From NCBI GenBank assembly GCA_933228675.1, contig CAKOFX010000005.1, forward strand, positions 1 through 64,000: DNA of 64,000 nucleotides, given 5' to 3'. Below, one piece after another: positions 46,743-59,660 of this stretch. Below the pieces are notes generated by a model, which saw only the letters and a list, made by a program, of their open reading frames with translations, made no database searches and had not been told where the DNA came from. The number at the start of each line of letters is the position of its first letter. Position 1 is the stretch's first letter. The DNA is from Stomorhina lunata (lineage: Eukaryota > Arthropoda > Insecta > Diptera > Rhiniidae). Position numbers and translations under genes: made by a program.

Positions 46743-49700
46743 GTAATTAAAATGTATTGTAATTTATTTTATTTAACAACTGTTAAATTTTTGTTTTTTA
46801 TTACTAGTTAGTGTAGTTTTATTTATACTTTAAACTTTAGTTTACAACATATTTTTTATTGTTTTCAGTTTTATCGATTTGTAAATGTTGTAAAAATACA
46901 ACAAAATTCATGTAGGAACGGTAGCATGCTGTACTAGTAAAAAGCAACTATTAAGGAACGTACACTTAACCGGATGTAGAAAATTTTGTCCCAGCAACAA
47001 AGTCAAATTAAAGTTTCCTCTATTTAAAAAGGAAACTTTATTTATCCTTAAATAAAAAATTTTTATAAAATTTTAAAAATTTGGAATTTTCCTATAAAAA
47101 TTTAAAATTTTTAAAATTTCCTATAAAAACATTACATTTTTAAAATTTCCTATAAAAATAGAAAATTTTGAAAATTTCCTATAAAAATAAAAATTTTTTG
47201 AAAATTTCCTAAAAAAATAGAAAATTTTTGAAAATTTTCGTATAAAAATAGTCAATTTTTGACAAATTTCCTATGAAAATAGAAAACTTTTAAAAAATTT
47301 TCTATAAAAATAGAAAATTTTTGAGAAATTTCCTATAAAAATGGAAAATTTTTGAAAAAAATCCTACAAAAATAAACATTTCTTGAAAAAATTCCTATAG
47401 AAATAGAAAATTTTTGAAAAATTTCCTACAGAAATAGAAAATATTTATATTTCCTATTAATATAGAAAATTTTTGAAAACTTTATATAAAAATATAAAAC
47501 TTTTAAAAAATTTCGTATAAAAATAGTCAATTTTTGACGAATTTCCTATAAACATAGAAAATTTTTGAAAAATTTCCTATAGAAATAGAAAATTTTTGAA
47601 AAATTTCTTATAGAGATAGAAAATTTTGAAAAAAATTCCTATAAATATAGAAAATTTTTGGAAAATTTTCTATAAAAATAGAAAACTATTGAATATAAAA
47701 AAAGAAAATTTAAAAAAAAAATGTTCTAAAAAATAGAATTTTTTTGAAAAATTTCCTAAAAACATTTAAAATTTTGAAAATTTCCTAAAAACTTTCTATA
47801 AAAATAGGAAATTTTTGACAAATTTCCTGTAGAAATAGGAAATTTTGAATTTTTCCTATAAAAATAGGAAATTTTGAAAATTCCCTATAAAAATAGGAAA
47901 TTTTGAAAATTCCCTATAAAAATAGGAAATTTTGAAAATTCCCTACAAAAATAGGAAATTTTGAAAATTCCCTACAAAAATAGGAAATTTTGAAAATTCC
48001 CTACAAAAATAGGAAATTTTGAAAATTCCCTATAAAAATAGGAAATTTTGAAAATTCCCTATAAAAATAGGAAATTTTGAAAATTCCCTATAAAAATAGG
48101 AAATTTTGAAAATTACCTATAAAAAAATAGGAAATTTTGAAAATTCCCTATAAAAATAGGAAATATTGAAAATTCCCAATAAAAAAAGGAAATTTTGAAA
48201 ATTTCCTATAAAAATAGGAAATTTTGAAAATTTCCTATAAAAATAGGAAATTTTGAAAATTTCCTATAAAAATAGGAAATTTTGAAAATTTCCTATAAAA
48301 ATAGGAAATTTTGAAAATTTCCTATAAAAATAGGAAATTTTGAAAATTTCCTATAAAAATAGGAAATTTTGAAAATTTCCTATAAAAATAGGAAATTTTG
48401 AAAATTTCCTATAAAAATAGGAAATTTTGAAAATTTCCTATAAAAATAGGAAATTTTGAAAATTTCCTATAAAAATAGGAAATTTTGAAAATTTCCTATA
48501 AAAATAGGAAATTTTGAAAATTTCCTATAAAAATAGGAAATTTTGAAAATTTCCTATAAAAATAGGAAATTTTGAAAATTTCCTATAAAAATAGGAAATT
48601 TTGAAAATTTCCTATAAAAATAGGAAATTTTGAAAATTTCCTATAAAAATAGGAAATTTTGAAAATTTCCTATAAAAATAGGAAATTTTGAAAATTTCCT
48701 ATAAAAATAGGAAATTTTGAAAATTTCCTATAAAAATAGGAAATTTTGAAAATTTCCTATAAAAATAGGAAATTTTGAAAATTTCCTATAAAAATAGGAA
48801 ATTTTGAAAATTTCCTATAAAAATAGGAAATTTTGAAAATATCCTATAAAAATAGGAAATTTTGAAAATTTCCTATAAAAATAGGAAATTTTGAAAATTT
48901 CCTATAAAAATAGGAAATTTTGAAAATTTCCTATAAAAATAGGAAATTTTGAAAATTTCCTATAAAAATAGGAAATTTTGAAAATTTCCTATAAAAATAG
49001 GAAATTTTGAAAATTTCCTATAAAAATAGGAAATTTTGAAAATTTCCTATAAAAATAGGAAATTTTGAAAATTTCCTATAAAAATAGGAAATTTTGAAAA
49101 TTTCCTATAAAAATAGGAAATCTTGAAAATTTCCTATAAAAATAGGAAATTTTGAAAATTTTCTATAAAAATAGGAAATTTTGAAAATTTCCTATAAAAA
49201 TAGGAAATTTTGAAAATTTCCTATAAAAATAGGAAATTTTGAAAATTTCCTATAAAAATAGGAAATTTTGAAAATTTCCTATAAAAATAGGAAATTTTGA
49301 AAATTTCCTATAAAAATAGGAAATTTTGAAAATTTCCTATAAAAATAGGAAATTTTGAAAATTTCCTATAAAAATAGGAAATTTTGAAAATTTCCTATAA
49401 AAATAGGAAATTTTGAAAATTTCCTATTTTTATAGGAAATTTTGAAAATTTCCTATAAAAATAGGAAATTTTGAAAATTTCCTATAAAAATAGGAAATTT
49501 TGAAAATTTCCTATAAAAATAGGAAATTTTGAAAATTTCCTATAAAAATAGGAAATTTTGAAAATTTCCTATAAAAATAGGAAATTTTGAAAATTTCCTA
49601 TAAAAATAGGAAATTTTGAAAATTTCCTATAAAAATAGGAAATTTTGAAAATTTCCTATAAAAATAGGAAATTTTGAAAATTTCCTATAAAAATAGGAAA

Positions 49701-52244
49701 TTTTGAAAATTTCGTATAAAAATAGGAAATTTTGAAAATTTCCTATAAAAATAGGAAATTTTGAAAATTTCCTATAAAAATAGGAAATTTTGAAAATTTC
49801 CTATAAAAATAGGAAATTTTGAAAATTTCCTATAAAAATAGGAAATTTTAAAAATTTCCTATAAAATAGGAAATTTTGAAAATTTCCTATAAAAATAGGA
49901 AATTTTGAAAATTTCCTATAAAAGTAGGAAATTTTGAAAATTTCCTATAAAAATAGGAAATTTTGAAAATTTCCTATAAAAATAGGAAAGTTTGAAAACT
50001 TCCTATAAAAATAGGAAATTTCGAAAATTTCCTATAAAAATAGGAAATTTTGAAAATTTCCTATAAAAATAGGAAATTTTGAAAATTTCCTATAAAAATA
50101 GGAAATTTTGAAAATTTCCTATAAAAATAGGAAATTTTGAAAATTTCCTATCAAAATAGGAAATTTTGAAAATTTCCTATAAAAATAGGAAATTTTGAAA
50201 AATTCCTATAAAAATAGGAAATATTGAAAATTTCCTATAAAAATAGGAAATTTTGAAAATTTCCTATAAAAATAGGAAATTTTGAAAATTTCCTATAAAA
50301 ATAGGAAATTTTGAAAATTTCCTATAAAAATAGGAAATTTTGAAAATTTCCTATAAAAATAGGAAATTTTGAAAATTTCCTATAAAAATAGGAAATTTTG
50401 AAAATTTCCTATAAAAATAGGAAATTTTGAAAATTTCCTATAAAAATAGGAAATTTTGAAAATTTCCTATAAAAATAGGAAATTTTGAAAATTTCCTATA
50501 AAAATAGGAAATTTTGAAAATTTCCTATAAAAATAGGAAATTTTGAAAATTTCCTATAAAAATAGGAAATTTTGAAAATTTCCTATAAAAATAGGAAATT
50601 TTGAAAATTTCCTATAAAAATAGGAAATTTTGAAAATTTCCTATAAAAATAGGAAATTTTGAAAACTTCGTTTAAAAATAGGAAATTTTGAAAATTTCAT
50701 ATAAAAGTAGGAAATTTTGAAAATTTCATATAAAAATAGGAAATTTTGAAAGTTTCATATAAAAACAGAATATTTTTAAAATTTTCTGTTTTTATATGAA
50801 ATACTGAAAATATCCTATAAAAATAAATTCTATAATAATAGAAAATTTTGAAAATTTCCTATAAAAATAGAAAATTTTGAAAATTTCCTATAAAAACAGG
50901 AAATTTTGAAAATTTCCTATAAAAACAGGAAATTTTAAAAAATTTCTATAAAAATAGGAAATTTTGAAAATTTCCTATGAAAATAGGAAATTTTAAAAAT
51001 TTCCTTTAAAAATAGGAAATTTTAAAAATTTGATATAAAAATATCAAATTTTTTATAAAAATATAAAATTTCGAAAATTTCCTATAAAAATTAAAAATTT
51101 TGAAATTTCCTATAAGAGTATAAAATTTCTTAAAATTTCCTATAAAAATAAAAAATTTTGAAAATTTTATATAAAAATATAAAATTTTGTAAACTTCCTA
51201 TAAAAATAGAAAATTTTTGAAAAATTTGCTTTAAAAATTGAAAATTTTAAATATATCCTATAAAAATATAAAACTTTAAAAATTTTCTATAAAAAAATAA
51301 TATTTAAAAGGTTTCCTATAAAAATAGAAAATTTTAAAAATTTTGATATAAAAATAGAAAATTTAAAAACATTTTCTATAAAAATAGAAAATTTTTAAAA
51401 TTTCCTATATATATAGAAAGTTTTGAACTGACTAGATTGGATCAAAATTCATTTTTAGAGGGTTGCAATTTTTGTTTTCGTGTCGCTCTAGTAAACAGTA
51501 GTTGCCAAAAAACACTATTAATCATACGTTAATCATACGCTCCGTATGAATTTTGCCATTTATTATACATCCTAAGTGTATGCTTCATTTTTATTCGGTA
51601 TTAAAACCACAACAAAAAAGAGTTATTATAAATCTTTATACCATAATTTCTCCAGAATAATCAGTTTTCAGATTTCAGATTTTGTTTCCCCGCCATTACT
51701 TAGCAATAAGTTTGTCATTACTTTCTATAATATAAAACTCCTGCAAAATTCTTATTATTCCTTGGAATAATATGTAATTTTAATAACTTTATGCTGCTGC
51801 TCTAGTATTTGTGGAATAACTTTTACTTTGTCAATGCCATTTAAAGCGAAATTAAGAAGAAAAAAAATTTTTCATTATTTAATGGATTTCGACAAAGTTT
51901 TCCAACACAATTGAAATGTTACAAAAATTATTAAAAATTTGAACGTTAAGTAAAAGGGTTTCGTTTTAATATTAAAAGTTGGAGCAAAGTTTAAAATATT
52001 TATGAAAAAAATTTGTTTAAGAACAAAAAGTTAAGAAATTTTTAAATTTATGACTAAGTGAATTTTGGGAACTTTAGTTAAATACTTTTTTTTAATTTTT
52101 CATATTGCTTAAATTTTTTTAGTTAAATGTTCAAAAATTTTCTGTTTTTTTTTTTTTTTTTTTTTTGAAAAGAAGTCACTATTCACCGTGACAATGATGA
52201 ATGCATTACTTGTCCCTCAGTCTGATTTCCATTTTAATTTACAG
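46743..52244 (+). other. dpr intron, about 5.5 kb
   Basis: GTAATT donor and TTTAATTTACAG acceptor ending at 52244, phase 0. About 80% is one 29-bp array (47040-51430). The flanks 46743-47039 and 51431-52244 hold nothing recognised except a T tract at 52143-52166. Confidence 0.88.
47040..51430 (+). repeat. Tandem array, 29-bp unit, TTTCCTATAAAAATAGGAAA
   Basis: About 150 units of TTTCCTATAAAAATAGGAAA followed by TTTTGAAAA. The unit contains the near-palindrome CCTATAAAAATAGG. The core, about 47880-50660, is almost homogeneous, while both edges (47040-47800 and 50660-51430) degrade into diverged relatives. One unit near 49423-49440 carries CCTATTTTTATAGG, an inverted spacer. Confidence 0.96.
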
Positions 52245-52413
52245 GTCATTAATTATGATTCATCAAGAGGTGGTGTTTCGGTTATAACAGAGAAAGGCGA
52301 TGTAACAACATCATTTCTGCTGATACAAAATGCCGATTTGGCCGATTCTGGCAAATATTCGTGTGCACCTTCAAATGCAGATGTTGCCAGCGTACGTGTT
52401 CATGTACTTAATG
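52245..52413 (+). CDS. dpr6/dpr10-like: dpr-family gene, exon with second half of Ig domain 2
   Basis: A 169-bp exon, phase 0 in and phase 1 out, ending at GTAAGT (52414). It reads VINYDSSRGGVSVITEKGDV, then TTSFLLIQNADLADSGKYSC, then APSNADVASVRVHVLN. It has the D-S-G-K-Y-S-C motif with the second Ig2 cysteine and the V-R-V-H-V G-strand typical of Dpr proteins. The family then continues into a membrane-anchor or GPI C-terminal exon; I did not find that exon before 64000, so the gene continues beyond the window or behind a very long intron. Frames extending past 52413 read intron. Confidence 0.97.
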
Positions 52414-52589
52414 GTAAGTATTTCCGCTTGTTTTTGTTTTGCAAAAAAAAATTTTACATTCATGTTAAATAAATACATAGACTGTCCCTTAAAATAGTTT
52501 TTATAAAAAACAGTGAAATACTTGTAACTTAGAAACTTTCCAGGGGCCAAATTTTCGCATTCGATATCGTTCTAAACAAATTCAACATA

Positions 52590-53850
52590 ATAGAGAAAAA
52601 TTTATAAAGAAAATTTTTCTATAGAAAAAATTCATAATGAAAATTTTTCTATAGAAAAAATTGTATAATAAAATTTTTTCTATACAAAAAAGTTTATAAT
52701 TAAAATTTGTATATAGCAAAGTTTTAATTAAAATTTTTCTATAGCAAAAATTTTATAATGAAAATTTGTCTATAGGAAAAAATTTTATAATGAAATTTTT
52801 TCTATAGAAAAAATTTTATAATGAAATTTTTTCTATAGAAAAAATTTTATAATGAAATTTTTTCTATAGAAAAAATTTTATAATGAAATTTTTTCTATAG
52901 AAAAAATTTTATAATGAAATTTTTTCTATAGAAAAAATTTTATAATGAAATTTTTTCTATAGAAAAAATTTTATAATGAAATTTTTTCTATAGAAAAAAT
53001 TTTATAATGAAATTTTTTCTATAGAAAAAATTTTATAATGAAATTTTTTCTATAGAAAAAATTTTATAATGAAATTTTTTCTATAGAAAAAATTTTAAAA
53101 TGAAATTTTTTCTATAGAAAAAATTTTATAACGAAATTTTTTCTATAGAAAAAATTTTATAATGAAATTTTTTCTATAGAAAAAATTTTATAATGAAATT
53201 TTTTCTATAGAAAAAATTTTATAATGAAATTTTTTCTATAGAAAAAATTTTATAACGAAATTTTTTCTATAGGAAAAATTTTATAATGAAATTTTTTTTT
53301 ATAGAAAAAATTTTATAACTAAATTTTTTCTATAGAAAAAATTTTATAATGAAATTTTTTCTATAGAAAAAATTTTATAATGAAATTTTTTCTATAGAAA
53401 AAATTTTATAATGAAATTTTTTCTATAGAAAAAATTTTATAATGAAATTTTTTCTATAGAAAAAATTTTATAATGAAATTTTTTCTATAGAAAAAATTTT
53501 ATAATGAAATTTTTTCTATAGAAAAAATTTTATAATGAAATTTTTTCTATGGAAAAAATTTTATAATGAAATTTTTTCTATAGAAAAAATTTTATAATGA
53601 AATTTTTTCTATAGAAAAAATTTTATAATGAAATTTTTTCTATAGAAAAAATTTTATAATGAAATTTTTTCTATAGAAAAAATTTTATAATGAAATTTTT
53701 TCTATAGAAAAAATTTTATAATGAAATTTTTTCTATAGAAAAAATTTTATAATGAAATTTTTTCTATAGAAAAAATTTTATAATGAAATTTTTTCTATAG
53801 AAAAAATTTTAAAATGAAATTTTTTCTATAGAAAAAATTTTAAAATGAAA
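52590..53850 (+). repeat. Tandem array, 31-bp unit with TATAATGAAA (first block)
   Basis: About 40 units of A6-T4-ATAATG-A3-T6-CTATAG; the left 200 bp is degenerate. Marker variants (ATAACG, ATAACT, a TTTTTTTTTATAG unit, CTATGG) occur in the same order as in 54105-55435. Confidence 0.95.
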
Positions 53851-54104
53851 TTTTTTTAAAAGTCTAAGTTTTAGATCTCGATACCGATGCGGCGATTTGG
53901 ATTACTAAAAATGAAGGGTTACCCTCGTTACGCAAAAATGTTTGTATTCTCACAGTTCTTTTTTTTGTTTTTTTTTTTTGTTGCAACATGTTAATCTTCT
54001 ACATTGGGATTTCATTAATAGAAAATTTCCTACTTTACACGTTATTCCTGTTTACATGTGCAGTAGACCATGTGGTATTGATTCACTGAGTTGCAACTAC
54101 AAAA
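53851..54104. repeat. Non-satellite segment, duplicate 1
   Basis: About 250 bp starting near AAGTCTAAGTTTTAGATCTC and ending GAGTTGCAACTAC, nearly identical to 55436-55681. It joins an A run and then the 31-bp array. Short frames across it (53942-54139) are unrecognised. Confidence 0.9.
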
Positions 54105-55435
54105 AAAAAAAAAATTTTATAATGAAATTTTTTCTATAGAAAAAATTTTATAATGAAATTTTTTCTATAGAAAAAATTTTATAATGAAATTTTTTCTATA
54201 GAAAAAATTTTATAATGAAATTTTTTCTATAGAAAAAATTTTATAATGAAATTTTTTCTATAGAAAAAATTTTATAATGAAATTTTTTCTATAGAAAAAA
54301 TTTTATAATGAAATTTTTTCTATAGAAAAAATTTTATAATGAAATTTTTTCTATAGAAAAAATTTTATAATGAAATTTTTTCTATAGAAAAAATTTTATA
54401 ATGAAATTTTTTCTATAGAAAAAATTTTATAATGAAATTTTTTCTATAGAAAAAATTTTATAATGAAATTTTTTCTATAGAAAAAATTTTATAATGAAAT
54501 TTTTTCTATAGAAAAAATTTTAAAATGAAATTTTTTCTATAGAAAAAATTTTATAACGAAATTTTTTCTATAGAAAAAATTTTATAATGAAATTTTTTCT
54601 ATAGAAAAAATTTTATAATGAAATTTTTTCTATAGAAAAAATTTTATAATGAAATTTTTTCTATAGAAAAAATTTTATAATGAAATTTTTTCTATAGAAA
54701 AAATTTTATAACGAAATTTTTTCTATAGGAAAAATTTTATAATGAAATTTTTTTTTATAGAAAAAATTTTATAACTAAATTTTTTCTATAGAAAAAATTT
54801 TATAATGAAATTTTTTCTATAGAAAAAATTTTATAATGAAATTTTTTCTATAGAAAAAATTTTATAATGAAATTTTTTCTATAGAAAAAATTTTATAATG
54901 AAATTTTTTCTATAGAAAAAATTTTATAATGAAATTTTTTCTATAGAAAAAATTTTATAATGAAATTTTTTCTATAGAAAAAATTTTATAATGAAATTTT
55001 TTCTATAGAAAAAATTTTATAATGAAATTTTTTCTATAGAAAAAATTTTATAATGAAATTTTTTCTATAGAAAAAATTTTATAATGAAATTTTTTCTATG
55101 GAAAAAATTTTATAATGAAATTTTTTCTATAGAAAAAATTTTATAATGAAATTTTTTCTATAGAAAAAATTTTATAATGAAATTTTTTCTATAGAAAAAA
55201 TTTTATAATGAAATTTTTTCTATAGAAAAAATTTTATAATGAAATTTTTTCTATAGAAAAAATTTTATAATGAAATTTTTTCTATAGAAAAAATTTTATA
55301 ATGAAATTTTTTCTATAGAAAAAATTTTATAATGAAATTTTTTCTATAGAAAAAATTTTATAATGAAATTTTTTCTATAGAAAAAATTTTAAAATGAAAT
55401 TTTTTCTATAGAAAAAATTTTAAAATGAAATTTTT
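54105..55435 (+). repeat. Tandem array, 31-bp unit (second block)
   Basis: About 43 units continuing the same 31-bp repeat. The order of marker variants matches the first block, with a one-unit (31-bp) difference after the CTATGG marker (53547 versus 55096). Confidence 0.95.
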
Positions 55436-55681
55436 TTAAAAGTCTAAGTTTTAGATCTCGATACCGATGCGGCGATTTGGATTACTAAAAATGAAGGGTT
55501 ACCCTCGTTACGCAAAAATGTTTGTATTCTCACAGTTCTTTTTTTTGTTTTTTTTTTTTTGTTGCAACATGTTAATCTTCTACATTGGGATTTCATTAAT
55601 AGAAAATTTCCTACTTTACACGTTATTCCTGTTTACATGTGCAGTAGACCATGTGGTATTGATTCACTGAGTTGCAACTAC
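55436..55681. repeat. Non-satellite segment, duplicate 2
   Basis: Second copy of 53851-54104; it continues into AGCGAGTAAATTCG, single-copy sequence. The frame at 55467-55670 equals part of the first copy and is unrecognised. Confidence 0.9.
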
Positions 55682-56272
55682 AGCGAGTAAATTCGTGTAA
55701 TGACTATTTTTCTTCGATTTTCATTGAACATTTCAATTTAGCCAATTGCAGATAGATTGAACAATACTTAAATTGGGTGATGAAGTATTGCGAAACGGAT
55801 TTTTTTGAGGATACCTTTACTCTGTTCAAATAATAAAAAACCCTTTTAAACAAGAACATAAAAATCCTTAATTTAGTGATTAAAGTTCTTTGCATAAAGA
55901 TTTTTCAATATGCGAAAATGTAAATTAAATCAACTGAAAGTGAGGGGGCTTTCTCTTTCAAACAAGAAATAGTTATAATTTATTTTGTGGGACACTCTAA
56001 TATATATTTTGTTTGTATATGAAAACCTATTATGTAGTTTTTTACCACCACCAACAAAATATAAATGCATAAAGGTTTTTAATGAAACCAAAATAAAGAG
56101 ACATGAAGTAAAAAAATATGTTCCCTCCCGAAAAAATATTCGCAATTGCTTGTTTGTGGTATAATGGCAACTGAACAAGTTGCACAGACAATAGAGAAGA
56201 ATAAGTGAAACCAAATACGCACTCGTAAGTACCGCGATTGAACCCAGTAGTTTACGGGGAATATCAAATCAA
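55682..56272. other. Unassigned sequence
   Basis: No supported gene. Overlapping minus-strand frames at 55930-56267 show no recognisable domain. Confidence 0.45.
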
Positions 56273-58908
56273 ATTCTGTTCTAGTTCTGTTCTAGTTCTG
56301 TTCTAGTTCTGTTCTAGTTCTGTTCTAGTTCTGTTCTAGTTCTGTTCTAGTTCTGTTCTAGTTCTGTTCTAGTTCTGTTCTAGTTCTGTTCTAGTTCTGT
56401 TCTAGTTCTGTTCTAGTTCTGTTCTAGTTCTGTTCTAGTTCTGTTCTAGTTCTGTTCTAGTTCTGTTCTAGTTCTGTTCTAGTTCTGTTCTAGTTCTGTT
56501 CTAGTTCTGTTCTAGTTCTGTTCTAGTTCTGTTCTAGTTCTGTTCTAGTTCTGTTCTAGTTCTGTTCTAGTTCTGTTCTAGTTCTGTTCTAGTTCTGTTC
56601 TAGTTCTGTTCTAGTTCTGTTCTAGTTCTGTTCTAGTTCTGTTCTAGTTCTGTTCTAGTTCTGTTCTAGTTCTGTTCTAGTTCTGTTCTAGTTCTGTTCT
56701 AGTTCTGTTCTAGTTCTGTTCTAGTTCTGTTCTAGTTCTGTTCTAGTTCTGTTCTAGTTCTGTTCTAGTTCTGTTCTAGTTCTGTTCTAGTTCTGTTCTA
56801 GTTCTGTTCTAGTTCTGTTCTAGTTCTGTTCTAGTTCTGTTCTAGTTCTGTTCTAGTTCTGTTCTAGTTCTGTTCTAGTTCTGTTCTAGTTCTGTTCTAG
56901 TTCTGTTCTAGTTCTGTTCTAGTTCTGTTCTAGTTCTGTTCTAGTTCTGTTCTAGTTCTGTTCTAGTTCTGTTCTAGTTCTGTTCTAGTTCTGTTCTAGT
57001 TCTGTTCTAGTTCTGTTCTAGTTCTGTTCTAGTTCTGTTCTAGTTCTGTTCTAGTTCTGTTCTAGTTCTGTTCTAGTTCTGTTCTAGTTCTGTTCTAGTT
57101 CTGTTCTAGTTCTGTTCTAGTTCTGTTCTAGTTCTGTTCTAGTTCTGTTCTAGTTCTGTTCTAGTTCTGTTCTAGTTCTGTTCTAGTTCTGTTCTAGTTC
57201 TGTTCTAGTTCTGTTCTAGTTCTGTTCTAGTTCTGTTCTAGTTCTGTTCTAGTTCTGTTCTAGTTCTGTTCTAGTTCTGTTCTAGTTCTGTTCTAGTTCT
57301 GTTCTAGTTCTGTTCTAGTTCTGTTCTAGTTCTGTTCTAGTTCTGTTCTAGTTCTGTTCTAGTTCTGTTCTAGTTCTGTTCTAGTTCTGTTCTAGTTCTG
57401 TTCTAGTTCTGTTCTAGTTCTGTTCTAGTTCTGTTCTAGTTCTGTTCTAGTTCTGTTCTAGTTCTGTTCTAGTTCTGTTCTAGTTCTGTTCTAGTTCTGT
57501 TCTAGTTCTGTTCTAGTTCTGTTCTAGTTCTGTTCTAGTTCTGTTCTAGTTCTGTTCTAGTTCTGTTCTAGTTCTGTTCTAGTTCTGTTCTAGTTCTGTT
57601 CTAGTTCTGTTCTAGTTCTGTTCTAGTTCTGTTCTAGTTCTGTTCTAGTTCTGTTCTAGTTCTGTTCTAGTTCTGTTCTAGTTCTGTTCTAGTTCTGTTC
57701 TAGTTCTGTTCTAGTTCTGTTCTAGTTCTGTTCTAGTTCTGTTCTAGTTCTGTTCTAGTTCTGTTCTAGTTCTGTTCTAGTTCTGTTCTAGTTCTGTTCT
57801 AGTTCTGTTCTAGTTCTGTTCTAGTTCTGTTCTAGTTCTGTTCTAGTTCTGTTCTAGTTCTGTTCTAGTTCTGTTCTAGTTCTGTTCTAGTTCTGTTCTA
57901 GTTCTGTTCTAGTTCTGTTCTAGTTCTGTTCTAGTTCTGTTCTAGTTCTGTTCTAGTTCTGTTCTAGTTCTGTTCTAGTTCTGTTCTAGTTCTGTTCTAG
58001 TTCTGTTCTAGTTCTGTTCTAGTTCTGTTCTAGTTCTGTTCTAGTTCTGTTCTAGTTCTGTTCTAGTTCTGTTCTAGTTCTGTTCTAGTTCTGTTCTAGT
58101 TCTGTTCTAGTTCTGTTCTAGTTCTGTTCTAGTTCTGTTCTAGTTCTGTTCTAGTTCTGTTCTAGTTCTGTTCTAGTTCTGTTCTAGTTCTGTTCTAGTT
58201 CTGTTCTAGTTCTGTTCTAGTTCTGTTCTAGTTCTGTTCTAGTTCTGTTCTAGTTCTGTTCTAGTTCTGTTCTAGTTCTGTTCTAGTTCTGTTCTAGTTC
58301 TGTTCTAGTTCTGTTCTAGTTCTGTTCTAGTTCTGTTCTAGTTCTGTTCTAGTTCTGTTCTAGTTCTGTTCTAGTTCTGTTCTAGTTCTGTTCTAGTTCT
58401 GTTCTAGTTCTGTTCTAGTTCTGTTCTAGTTCTGTTCTAGTTCTGTTCTAGTTCTGTTCTAGTTCTGTTCTAGTTCTGTTCTAGTTCTGTTCTAGTTCTG
58501 TTCTAGTTCTGTTCTAGTTCTGTTCTAGTTCTGTTCTAGTTCTGTTCTAGTTCTGTTCTAGTTCTGTTCTAGTTCTGTTCTAGTTCTGTTCTAGTTCTGT
58601 TCTAGTTCTGTTCTAGTTCTGTTCTAGTTCTGTTCTAGTTCTGTTCTAGTTCTGTTCTAGTTCTGTTCTAGTTCTGTTCTAGTTCTGTTCTAGTTCTGTT
58701 CTAGTTCTGTTCTAGCTCTGTTCTAGTTCTGTTCTAGTTCTGTTCTAGTTCTGTTCTAGTTCTGTTCTAGTTCTGATCTAGTTCTGTTCTAGTTCTGTTC
58801 TAGTTCTGTTCTAGTTCTGTTCTAGTTCTGTTCTAGTTCTGTTCTAGTTCTGTTCTAGTTCTGTTCTAGTTCTGTTCTAGTTATGTTCTAGTTTTGTTCT
58901 AGTTTAGT
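56273..58908 (-). repeat. Tandem array, 11-bp unit, reverse (TTCTGTTCTAG)
   Basis: About 239 units, almost perfect over 2.6 kb, with single variants such as AGCTCTG near 58714 and CTGATC near 58772 and several at the right edge. It is the reverse complement of the array at 35796-36430. Confidence 0.98.
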
Positions 58909-59264
58909 TCCATCTTCCTTCTTATGACTCCCTTTAGAGCTATCGGGCTTTTAGATATAAAGGGACTTATGTGTGTCAAGTAGTTGCCAAAGTTGCTACA
59001 GGGAAAATAATATTAAACATGAATGGAAAAGAACTTTAGAATAATGTTCTGCATTACAATTGTTTCAACTTTTATTAGAATGAAAGATCGAAAACATTCT
59101 GTAACTCAAACAAAGGAGTTACATAGTTTTAACACAATGGGATGAATAAGCCACAGTAAGTAGCTGCAGATGCAACACAATGAAATCCTGAATGAAATGT
59201 TTATGAACGTATCTTTTTATTGAAGTTAATTTCAGTTGCTACTAATTTCCACAAAATACCAAGA
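58909..59264. other. Unassigned sequence
   Basis: No gene or repeat recognised between the 11-bp array and the 131-codon frame. Confidence 0.4.
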
Positions 59265-59660
59265 TTAAAAAGCAGCAACCAAGGCAACAGAGAAAATAAG
59301 AACAGCAACGACAATTTTACCATTGTTTTGGCAACAACAACAACAGCAACATTTTAAGACTCTTGGCCGGTTTTTAAGTATCTGGTAATTGTTCTCTTTG
59401 ACCATTTGTTTTTGAATGGTTGCATGTTTGTTAGTATAGTCCGTTTCTGTTGGGTTTGAGGTTGGTTGCACGTATGAACAAATGTTTTGAATAGTAGATA
59501 CACTTTCATATTCATACAATTTACACTTATTGTCCTGCCACAAAATGCAATTGAAAGCTGATGTTGTAAAAAACAATGACAACAGAAGGAATACGAATGA
59601 GTAAAAACAATAGGAAATGTGGATGACGCCATATTTAGTACAAAATACTTTCTCACACAT
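59265..59660 (-). CDS. Hypothetical small protein, 131 aa, weak candidate
   Basis: An uninterrupted minus-strand frame with a hydrophobic N-terminal stretch (YCFYSFVFLLLSLFFTTSAF, residues 17-36) that could be a signal peptide, a run of seven cysteines (about residues 103-109) and a hydrophobic C-terminal end (KIVVAVLIFSVALVAAF). Such ends resemble a secreted or GPI-type precursor. Against it: the cysteine run comes from a CAA/CAG-rich triplet tract on the other strand, a 100-codon frame overlaps in another phase, and no homologue or promoter is recognised. It lies downstream of dpr on the opposite strand. Confidence 0.2.
   Translation of the reverse strand: MCEKVFCTKYGVIHISYCFYSFVFLLLSLFFTTSAFNCILWQDNKCKLYEYESVSTIQNICSYVQPTSNPTETDYTNKHATIQKQMVKENNYQILKNRPRVLKCCCCCCCQNNGKIVVAVLIFSVALVAAF

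Noticed and set aside
46605..46811. 68-codon frame starting ATG at 46605
   Set aside because: It covers the dpr exon but its start lies in the intron before the acceptor and its end reads past the GTAATT donor; the exon is annotated instead.
52188..52472. 94-codon frame starting ATG at 52188
   Set aside because: Same situation: the dpr exon 52245-52413 with intron read-through at both ends.
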